Origin: Streptomyces sp. NRRL S-350
GTDB lineage: Bacteria > Actinomycetota > Actinomycetes > Streptomycetales > Streptomycetaceae
DNA: 12,707 bases
Direction: 5' to 3'
Assembly (NCBI RefSeq): GCF_000719705.1
Contig: NZ_JOHO01000108.1
Coordinates: 1-12,707 of the forward strand
The position numbers were made by a program, and so were the translations under genes. The notes under the pieces are model-generated. The model saw nothing but the letters and a program-made list of their open reading frames with translations. It ran no database searches and had not been told where the DNA came from. Positions 7,707-12,707 of this stretch are shown one piece after another; positions within the stretch are counted from its first letter, which is position 1, and each line of letters starts with the position of its first letter.

Positions 7707-8567
7707 GTGCCGCGCATGCTCGACGTCAGCGACGAGGTCCGGTCCGAGATCGGCGACGACGAGGCCGACCGCCTCCTGGGCGGTGACCGCGCCCCCGACA
7801 GCTACGAGTGCACGTCCTGCCGGACCGCCGGCGACACGCACGTGGAGCCCACCAGCACCGTGCTCTTCGTCGGCGACGAGACCGCCGTGCTCGCCTTCGC
7901 CCACGCCCGCTGCATCCCCTCCCAGGTGGTGGCGGTCTCCGAGGAGCAGCTGGTCGGCGCCGTGCGCAGCATCAGCCAGTCCCAGACGGGCGCCCCGGAC
8001 CTCGCCATCCCCGCACCGGCCGGGGCCGCCCCCGCCCCCGGCGCCCCGGCGCCGACCCCGGGAATCTCCGCCGGAACCCAGCCGACCGCCCCCGGCCAGG
8101 CCGCCATCCTCGGCATCACCTGCGGTCTCGTCCTGCACGGAAAGGTCGGGCACGCCTCACTCGTGGTCGAGCCCACCGGCCCGGTCGGCCGCCCGGGCAG
8201 CACCTCGGGCGAGGACGAGTTCCTCGACCTCCTCCAGGACGCCGGCTTCCAACCCGTCGCCGACCTCGACGAGACCCCGGAGCAGCTGCCCGGCTGGTCG
8301 GTCCTGGTCGCGATGGGCAAGCTGCACGCGATCCTGCAGCCCGCAGCCGCGGGTGGCAGCACCGGCTGGTGGCAGGCACATCAGCCGCTGCAGGTCACCG
8401 ACGCCTGGCGGATGGCGGCGAGCCAGCTGTCCGAGGTGACCATGTACGCCGTTCCGGCCGGCATGGTGGGCCGCCAGCCCCGGGAAGACCTGCTGCGCCA
8501 AGCGCTGGAGCGGGCGGTGGCACTGGGCCAGGTCGTCGCCGCCTCCCTCCCGCTCGCCGGCACCTGA
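7707..8567 (+). CDS. Conserved-looking unknown protein, possible zinc site
   Basis: A 286-residue soluble protein that I do not assign to a named family. The GTG start is supported by GAGGAGA ending 4-5 nt upstream; an ATG three codons later is less well spaced. The N-terminal part (1-95) has Cys35-x-x-Cys38 (YECTSCRTAG) and His66-x-x-Cys69 (AHARC), spaced like a CxxC...HxxC zinc ribbon. Residues 96-130 are an Ala/Pro-rich linker. The C-terminal domain (131-286) is alpha/beta-like, with GITCGLVLHGKVGHASLVVEP, FLDLLQDAGFQPV and a closing helix DLLRQALERAVALGQVV. No signal peptide or membrane helix is seen. It is transcribed alone and closed by the hairpin at 8611-8654. Codon use is normal, so it is very likely a real, expressed gene. 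Confidence 0.85.
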   Translation: MPRMLDVSDEVRSEIGDDEADRLLGGDRAPDSYECTSCRTAGDTHVEPTSTVLFVGDETAVLAFAHARCIPSQVVAVSEEQLVGAVRSISQSQTGAPDLAIPAPAGAAPAPGAPAPTPGISAGTQPTAPGQAAILGITCGLVLHGKVGHASLVVEPTGPVGRPGSTSGEDEFLDLLQDAGFQPVADLDETPEQLPGWSVLVAMGKLHAILQPAAAGGSTGWWQAHQPLQVTDAWRMAASQLSEVTMYAVPAGMVGRQPREDLLRQALERAVALGQVVAASLPLAGT

Positions 8568-8610
8568 CGGTCCCGCCCCGCCCCATCCCTTCCGCCCCTC
8601 CCATCCCGAC

Positions 8611-8654
8611 GCGCCGGACGGCGGCCGCCCCTTCATCGGGCCGCCCTCCGGCGC
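8611..8654 (+). terminator. Strong hairpin terminator after the 286-residue gene
   Basis: GCGCCGGA (8611-8618) pairs with TCCGGCGC (8647-8654). After a single C/C mismatch, GGCGGCC (8620-8626) pairs with GGCCGCC (8639-8645), leaving a 12-nt loop. It begins 44 nt after the stop codon. There is no U-tract, as usual for streptomycetes. Confidence 0.75.
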
Positions 8655-8721
8655 GGGCGCGCCCAGCTGTCGTCGACACCAGCACACGTGCAGGTCTCAC
8701 GGTTCCTTCCCGCGCTTGCCC

Positions 8722-8928
8722 CATGAGCACCGCTCATGAGCGGACCTCATGGGCAGGTCTCATGAGCACCTCCCATGAGCAGACCTCATGAGCGGCACAC
8801 ATGAGCAACGCTCATGGGCACTTCCCATGAGCCCCACGCATGAGCACTCATGAGCCACCCGCATGACCAACACATGAGCGCCCCGCCACGCATGAACACC
8901 CACATGAGCAGCGCTCATGTGCACCCGC
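8722..8928. repeat. 16-unit CATGAGC array, 13-bp period
   Basis: CATG occurs at 8722, 8735, 8748, 8761, 8774, 8787, 8800, 8813, 8826 and 8839, exactly 13 bp apart. It then continues at 8849, 8862, 8873, 8891, 8903 and 8916 with spacings of 10, 13, 11, 18, 12 and 13. The heptamer CATGAGC is exact in 11 of 16 units; the others are CATGGGC (8748, 8813), CATGACC, CATGAAC and CATGTGC. The six bases between heptamers vary, often ending in CT so that the palindrome CTCATGAG forms. The array is noncoding: 13 is not a multiple of 3, and no ribosome site precedes the many ATGs. It lies after a terminator and ends 63 bp before the assigned start of the next gene. It is probably a cluster of protein-binding sites or a structured leader; I know of no named family. 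Confidence 0.92.
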
Positions 8929-8991
8929 CTGAACGCCCCACACTGGCCCCCCGCCCCGCATCCCCCGCCCCTCTCGCTCGTTGGCCCCTAC

Positions 8992-9783
8992 GTGTACAGC
9001 TACGACGTCTCCGCGTCCCCCGGCCGGTCCGCCACCGCCCCCCGCTCGATCCCGGGCATGCGGCCGTCGTACGACGCCGAACACCCGCACTCCACCACGC
9101 CGATCTATGACGAGCTGTACTCCGAGTACCGGCGGCTCTTCCGTGCCCTGCCCGGCGACCGCTCGGGCGAGGAGGACCTGGCCTTCACCGGATTCGCAGT
9201 CCGCGACGGATACCCGCGGCTCGGCGAGCAGCGCCCGTACTTGCCCCAGCACCAGGCCTTCCACACCCTCGCGGGCCAAGCGCCGGGCCTCCCCCAGTTC
9301 CTGGCGCCCCAGCCCCACAGCGCGGGCTCGTCCCCCAGCCATCACGGGGGTCACACCGGGCACATGCACCACACGGGCAACAGCAGCCACACCAGCAACA
9401 TGAGCCAGGCTGGCCACACCGGCAACCGTCCCCACGGACCAAACGCCTTCCAGCCCGGCAACAACAACCCCGGCACCCACCCCCAGCCCACCGCCCCCAC
9501 CAGCGACGGTTCGGGCTACGCCCCGGCCCCCGTCCCGCACCAAGCCCACTCCCAACACGCGAGCGCCCCGGCCCAGTTCACCAACGGCCAGGGGTGGGTC
9601 GCCGCCGGCTACCTCGGGCAGGTCCCGCATCCCATGGCCGTGCCCGCACCCGTACCGCCCGCGCCGCCCGCCCCGTCCCCGGTGATGGGCACGGCCACCG
9701 GTCTCGCCACCGCCCCGTCCGCCGGGGGCCGTCACCGCCAGATGCTCTCCCTCCCCCCGGGCCGCAACGGCGATCACCACTGA
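8992..9783 (+). CDS. Unknown His/Pro/Gly-rich protein
   Basis: A 263-residue protein from the GTG at 8992 (MYSYDVSA). An ATG at 9058 (MRPSYDAE) and one at 8917 inside the repeat array are alternatives. None has a good ribosome site, so a leaderless mRNA is possible. GC-rich third positions are clear from about 8990 on, which favours 8992. The only compact, ordered-looking block is about 36-73: TPIYDELYSEYRRLFRALPG then DRSGEEDLAFTGFAVRD. I believe similar blocks occur in unnamed streptomycete proteins, but that is from memory. Residues 109-149 are His-rich (HHGGHTGHMHHTGNSSH and so on, ten His). The rest is Pro/Ala/Asn/Gly low complexity, ending in RHRQMLSLPPGRNGDHH. No signal peptide or membrane helix is present. 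It is likely mostly disordered, and metal binding by the His-rich part is possible but unproven. It stands alone between the CATGAGC array and a strong terminator. Confidence 0.75.
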   Translation: MYSYDVSASPGRSATAPRSIPGMRPSYDAEHPHSTTPIYDELYSEYRRLFRALPGDRSGEEDLAFTGFAVRDGYPRLGEQRPYLPQHQAFHTLAGQAPGLPQFLAPQPHSAGSSPSHHGGHTGHMHHTGNSSHTSNMSQAGHTGNRPHGPNAFQPGNNNPGTHPQPTAPTSDGSGYAPAPVPHQAHSQHASAPAQFTNGQGWVAAGYLGQVPHPMAVPAPVPPAPPAPSPVMGTATGLATAPSAGGRHRQMLSLPPGRNGDHH

Positions 9784-9874
9784 CCACGGCCGACCACCGG
9801 CACCCCACCGGCCAGCGCCGCCTGCCTGCCTGCCCCACCGCCCCACCGCCCCGCCCCGCCCACGCCGAGAAACA

Positions 9875-9912
9875 CCGGAGGGCCCCGCCACCACCGTGAC
9901 GGGGCCCTCCGG
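9875..9912. terminator. Bidirectional hairpin terminator
   Basis: CCGGAGGGCCCCG (9875-9887) and CGGGGCCCTCCGG (9900-9912) are perfectly complementary over 13 bp around a 12-nt loop. It lies 91 nt after the stop of the plus-strand gene and 114 nt beyond the der stop on the other strand, so it can serve both converging genes. Confidence 0.85.
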
Positions 9913-10002
9913 CCGTCCGCAGAAGAACGCGCCACTGCCGCGCCCCTGCTGCGTCCTCTACTCTTGTACGCCTACCACTACTTCCCTGCTACCTACTGTC
10001 CC

Positions 10003-10023
10003 CTACCTGCTACCTGCTACCTG
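10003..10023. repeat. 7-bp tandem repeat next to the der stop
   Basis: CTACCTG is repeated three times perfectly inside a pyrimidine-rich stretch (about 9950-10040) of unusually low GC for this window. On the der mRNA it reads as CAGGTAG repeats, several with in-frame TAG codons just after the TAG stop. Confidence 0.75.
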
Positions 10024-10026
10024 CTG

Positions 10027-11481
10027 CTACTTCTTCTTCCGCTTCTCGCGGACCCGCACCGAGATCGAGATCGGCGTCCCGACGAACCCGAACTCCTCGC
10101 GCAGCCGACGCTCGATGAAGCGCCGGTAGCCGGCCTCCAGGAAGCCCGAGGCGAACAGCACGAAGCGGGGCGGCCGGATGCCCGCCTGGGTACCGAACAG
10201 GATGCGCGGCTGCTTGCCGCCCCGGATCGGGTGCGGGTGGGCGGCCACCAGCTCACCGAGGAAGGCGTTCAGGCGCGCGGTCGGGATGCGGGTCTCCCAG
10301 CCCTCCAGCGCGGTCTCGACCGCCGGGACGAGCTTCTCCATGTGCCGGCCGGTCTTGGCCGAGACGTTGACGCGCGGGGCCCACTGCACCTGGACGAGGT
10401 CGCGCTCGATCTCGCGCTCCAGGTAGTAGCGGCGCTCCTCGTCCAGCTGGTCCCACTTGTTGTAGGCGATGACGACGGCGCGCCCGGCCTCGACGGCCAT
10501 CGAGATGATCCGGGTGTCCTGCTCGGCGAGGGTCTCGCTGGCGTCGATCAGGACGACCGCAACCTCGGCCTTCTCCAGCGCGGAGGAGGTGCGCAGCGAG
10601 GCGTAGAAGTCGGCGCCGGCGGTCAGGTGGACCCGGCGGCGGATGCCGGCGGTGTCGACGAACTTCCAGGTCTTGCCGCCGAGTTCGATCAGCTCGTCGA
10701 CCGGGTCACGGGTGGTGCCGGCCAGCTCGTTGACGACGACGCGTTCCTCGCCGGCGACCTTGTTCAGCAGGCTGGACTTGCCGACGTTCGGCCGGCCGAT
10801 CAGCGCGATGCGGCGGGGGCCGCCGGGGGCCGCGTCGCCGAAGGTCTGCGGCGGGGCCTCGGGCAGCGCGTCCATGACGGCGTCGAGCAGGTCGCCGGAG
10901 CCACGGCCGTGCAGAGCGGAGACGGGGTACGGCTCGCCCAGGCCGAGCGACCACAGGTAGGCGGCCTCGGCCTCGGTGGACGGGCCGTCGACCTTGTTGG
11001 CGCACAGGACGGTCGGCTTGCCCGCCCGGCGGATGATCTTGATCAGGGCCTCGTCGGTGTCGGTGGCGCCGACCTTGGCGTCCACGACGAACAGCACCGC
11101 GTCGGCCTGCTCGATGCCCAGCTCGGCCTGGGCGGCCACCATGGCGTCGATGCCGAGGACGTCGATCTCCCAGCCGCCGGTGTCGACCACCTTGAAGCGG
11201 CGGCCGTTCCAGCTGGCTTCGTAGGTGACCCGGTCGCGGGTGACGCCCGGCTTGTCCTCGACGACGGCCTCACGGCGGCCGATGATGCGGTTCACCAGGG
11301 TCGACTTGCCGACGTTCGGGCGGCCGACCACGGCCAGTACCGGCAGGGGGACGTGCTCGGTGCCGTCGAAGCCGTCGACACCGTCCAGGTCGAAGCCCTC
11401 TTCGGCGGCGAGGGCCATGAACTCGGCGTAGTCGGAGGCGTCCAGCTCACCGGGGCCGGTGGCTGCGTGCTCTGCGGTCAT
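10027..11481 (-). CDS. der: Ribosome biogenesis GTPase Der (EngA)
   Basis: A 484-residue GTPase with two tandem G domains and a C-terminal KH-like domain, needed for 50S subunit assembly. Domain 1: GRPNVGKST (53-61), TRDR switch (81-84), DTGG (100-103), NKVD (162-165). Domain 2: GRPNVGKSS (229-237), AGTTRDP (254-260), DTAG (276-279), NKWD (341-344), SAKTG (374-378). The KH-like part (about 400-480) ends in the basic tail REKRKKK. All key nucleotide-binding residues are present. The first 45 residues are an acidic extension typical of actinobacterial Der. The ATG at 11481 has only a weak GGAA upstream. It lies 336 bp downstream of cmk on the same strand and may share its transcript or have its own promoter in the gap. 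Identity is certain. Confidence 0.98.
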   Translation of the reverse strand: MTAEHAATGPGELDASDYAEFMALAAEEGFDLDGVDGFDGTEHVPLPVLAVVGRPNVGKSTLVNRIIGRREAVVEDKPGVTRDRVTYEASWNGRRFKVVDTGGWEIDVLGIDAMVAAQAELGIEQADAVLFVVDAKVGATDTDEALIKIIRRAGKPTVLCANKVDGPSTEAEAAYLWSLGLGEPYPVSALHGRGSGDLLDAVMDALPEAPPQTFGDAAPGGPRRIALIGRPNVGKSSLLNKVAGEERVVVNELAGTTRDPVDELIELGGKTWKFVDTAGIRRRVHLTAGADFYASLRTSSALEKAEVAVVLIDASETLAEQDTRIISMAVEAGRAVVIAYNKWDQLDEERRYYLEREIERDLVQVQWAPRVNVSAKTGRHMEKLVPAVETALEGWETRIPTARLNAFLGELVAAHPHPIRGGKQPRILFGTQAGIRPPRFVLFASGFLEAGYRRFIERRLREEFGFVGTPISISVRVREKRKKK

Positions 11482-11817
11482 GTTCGTCTGTTCCGTTTCC
11501 CGGCCCGGCCCTTCCCAGGGGCGGCCCGTGCGTACCTGCCCCGTCTGGGGCAGCGCGATGGTTGTCTCCGCGGCGCCTCGGCGGCCCGCGGTTCACTCAG
11601 TGGCCGGACCGGCGGGAGCCGGACCAGCAGTCGTTCAACCCGACAGCAGCCGGGACGGGCAAGGACCCGACCGACAGCAGTCGGGACCGGCAAGGGTCAA
11701 CCGACGGCGATCCCCGATCGCAGCCCCTCACCACAGCCCCCGACCACAACCCCCCACCACAACCCCCGACCGCAGTTCGCGACAGCAGTCGGAGCCGGCG
11801 GTCGGAGCCGGCAGGGG
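11482..11817. other. Repeat-bearing gap between cmk and der
   Basis: This is 336 bp without a supported gene. It holds a 7-bp hairpin (11536-11553), imperfect 31-bp repeats (11641-11702, partial at 11780), and CCACAACCCCC-type repeats (about 11727-11770). In S. coelicolor, as I recall, a plsC-like acyltransferase gene lies between cmk and der; nothing of that kind remains here. Confidence 0.6.
11536..11553 (-). other. Hairpin upstream of der
   Basis: CTGCCCC and GGGGCAG form a perfect 7-bp stem with a 4-nt loop, 55 bp upstream of the der start. It could be a terminator for cmk transcripts or an attenuator-like element in the der leader. Confidence 0.4.
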
Positions 11818-11819
11818 TC
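11641..11819. repeat. 31-bp imperfect repeat, two adjacent copies plus a distant one
   Basis: Copies at 11641-11671 and 11672-11702 share CGACAGCAG-Y-CGGGAC-S-GGCAAGG. A third, rearranged copy starts at 11780 (CGACAGCAGTCGGAGCCGG) and runs to the cmk stop codon. CCGAC words are frequent in the whole stretch. Confidence 0.65.
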
Positions 11820-12531
11820 AGACCGACGACAAACCGGCCCGCTCCTCCACCAGCGCGGCGATCCGGTCGATCACCTGCTCGAGGGTGAGCTCGCTGGTGT
11901 CCACCCGGACCGCGTCCGCGGCCTGGGTCAGCGGCGCCGTCTTCCGGGAGGAGTCGGCGGCGTCGCGGCGGGCGAGATCGGCGGCCATCGCGGTGATGGT
12001 CGCCTCGTCGACGCCCTTGGCCCGCAGCTCGGCCGCCCGGCGCATGGCGCGGGCCGCCTCGGATGCGGTCAGGAAGACCTTGACGGTGGCGTTCGGGAAG
12101 ACCACCGTCCCCATGTCCCGGCCCTCTGCAACGATGCCACGCTCGGCGACCTCGGCGCAGCCCCGCTGCAGCTCCACCAGCCGGGCCCGTACGGCCGGCA
12201 CCGCGGACACGGCGCTGACCTGCGCGGTCACCTCGGGGCCGCGGATCGGGCCGGAGACGTCCTGGCCGTCCACCGTGATGGTGGGGCCGTCGGCGTCCGT
12301 GCCCGACACGATCACCGGCTTGCCGCAGGCGACGGCCACCGCGTCCGGGTCGTTCACGTCGACGTCGTTGGCCAGCATCCACCAGGTCATCGCCCGATAC
12401 ATGGCGCCGGTGTCCAGGAAGCTCAGACCCAGCCGGGCGGCGACGGCCCGCGAGACGGTCGACTTTCCGGAGCCGGAGGGTCCGTCGATGGCGACGACGA
12501 CCGGGGCGTGCGCTCGGTCGGCAGTGTCCAC
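11818..12531 (-). CDS. cmk: (d)CMP kinase
   Basis: A 237-residue cytidylate kinase that transfers phosphate from ATP to CMP or dCMP in pyrimidine nucleotide synthesis. From the chosen start, the P-loop GPSGSGKST is at residues 17-25, the CMP-binding DTGAMYR at 40-46, the GPIRGPEV...VSAVSAVPAVR region follows, then EGRDMGTVVFP and RRDAADSSRKTAPL with the lid arginines. All are as in known Cmk proteins. I prefer the GTG at 12531 (MDTADRAH) because AGAGAGAGG lies 8 nt upstream. The ATG at 12555 adds eight residues (MRQREVRP) but has no ribosome site, and its codons include that very site. In streptomycetes, as I recall, aromatic-amino-acid genes (prephenate dehydrogenase, chorismate mutase) often precede cmk; none reaches into the 176 bp shown here. 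Confidence 0.96.
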   Translation of the reverse strand: MDTADRAHAPVVVAIDGPSGSGKSTVSRAVAARLGLSFLDTGAMYRAMTWWMLANDVDVNDPDAVAVACGKPVIVSGTDADGPTITVDGQDVSGPIRGPEVTAQVSAVSAVPAVRARLVELQRGCAEVAERGIVAEGRDMGTVVFPNATVKVFLTASEAARAMRRAAELRAKGVDEATITAMAADLARRDAADSSRKTAPLTQAADAVRVDTSELTLEQVIDRIAALVEERAGLSSV

Positions 12532-12539
12532 GGGGCGAA

Positions 12540-12548
12540 CCTCTCTCT
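12540..12548 (-). promoter_or_regulatory. Shine-Dalgarno that decides the cmk start
   Basis: AGAGAGAGG on the minus strand, 8 nt before the GTG at 12531. Confidence 0.6.
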
Positions 12549-12564
12549 GACGCATGGAGCCGAA

Positions 12565-12576
12565 GCCTGCGCAGGC
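12565..12576. promoter_or_regulatory. Perfect 12-bp palindrome upstream of cmk
   Basis: GCCTGCGCAGGC lies 34-45 bp before the preferred cmk start. A patch with lower GC (GGTTAATGG, 12603-12611) follows further upstream and may be part of the promoter. It could be an operator or a leader stem. Confidence 0.3.
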
Positions 12577-12707
12577 GGACGGCCGGGGATTGTCTCCCTC
12601 AAGGTTAATGGACCGCCGAGGTCGCCCGCTCCGCCGTCCGTCGGGGCCCTACCCGGCGCCCGCCCCAGCCTGTACCCGGCCCGTCCACCGACTCCTACCC
12701 CTGTCTC

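Noticed and set aside
8722..8928. CRISPR array
   Set aside because: The conserved part is only 7 bp and the variable part 6 bp, far below repeat and spacer sizes, and no cas gene is present.
8917..8991. Extending the His-rich gene back to the ATG at 8917
   Set aside because: That ATG is the last unit of the repeat array, has no ribosome site, and the codons up to about 8985 do not look coding.
11536..11553. Firm call as cmk terminator
   Set aside because: The stem is short and about 265 nt past the cmk stop, close to der, so it is kept only as a hairpin of uncertain role.
11459..12550. Long plus-strand open frame opposite cmk
   Set aside because: It is the antisense shadow of cmk and the gap; the product is Ser/Arg/Pro-rich without any domain.

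Overview
The window looks like a piece of a streptomycete-type chromosome (Streptomyces, Kitasatospora or a close relative). GC content is very high, nearly every codon of the real genes ends in G or C, GTG starts are common, and the gene set (Rpf-type transglycosylase with LysM, DUF1684 protein, Der next to Cmk) is typical of that family. No transposase, integrase, tRNA, rRNA or CRISPR array was seen.

Layout. Positions 2-4431 hold four minus-strand genes, transcribed in the order alkB (AlkB-type 2-oxoglutarate dioxygenase), tesB (acyl-CoA thioesterase II), a DUF1684 protein and an EntS-like MFS exporter. The gaps are 120-250 bp and carry short tandem repeats, so this is a same-strand group rather than a tight operon. 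Positions 4851-5718 hold a plus-strand gene of unknown function whose N-terminus has the LQ-x-x-x-GNAA...VQR signature seen in actinomycete DUF4157/eCIS-associated proteins. A clear frameshift near 5265 splits it. It is followed by about 630 bp that look like decayed sequence. Positions 6349-7113 (minus) encode a secreted Rpf-like transglycosylase with a KPAAP linker and a LysM domain, preceded by a long leader. Positions 7707-8567 (plus) encode a 286-residue protein of unknown function with a possible zinc site, ending in a strong hairpin terminator. A second unknown plus-strand gene (about 8992-9783) encodes a His/Pro/Gly-rich protein and ends at a perfect 13-bp hairpin that can also terminate der from the other side. 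Positions 10027-12531 carry der and cmk on the minus strand, separated by 336 bp of repeat-bearing noncoding DNA.

The most striking feature is not a gene. Between the terminator at 8611-8654 and the His-rich gene, 16 copies of a CATGAGC-type element span 8722-8928. The first ten are spaced at exactly 13 bp. The conserved heptamer alternates with variable hexamers, and neighbouring copies form short inverted repeats, including a paired GG/CC exchange. This fits either a multi-site operator (iteron-like) or a structured leader for the downstream gene. I know of no named element with this pattern.

How the genes work together: Der (50S subunit assembly) and Cmk (pyrimidine nucleotide supply) are housekeeping. 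AlkB repairs alkylated nucleic acid. TesB hydrolyses acyl-CoA. The Rpf protein remodels peptidoglycan, probably during outgrowth from spores. Apart from der-cmk there is no evidence of a shared pathway.
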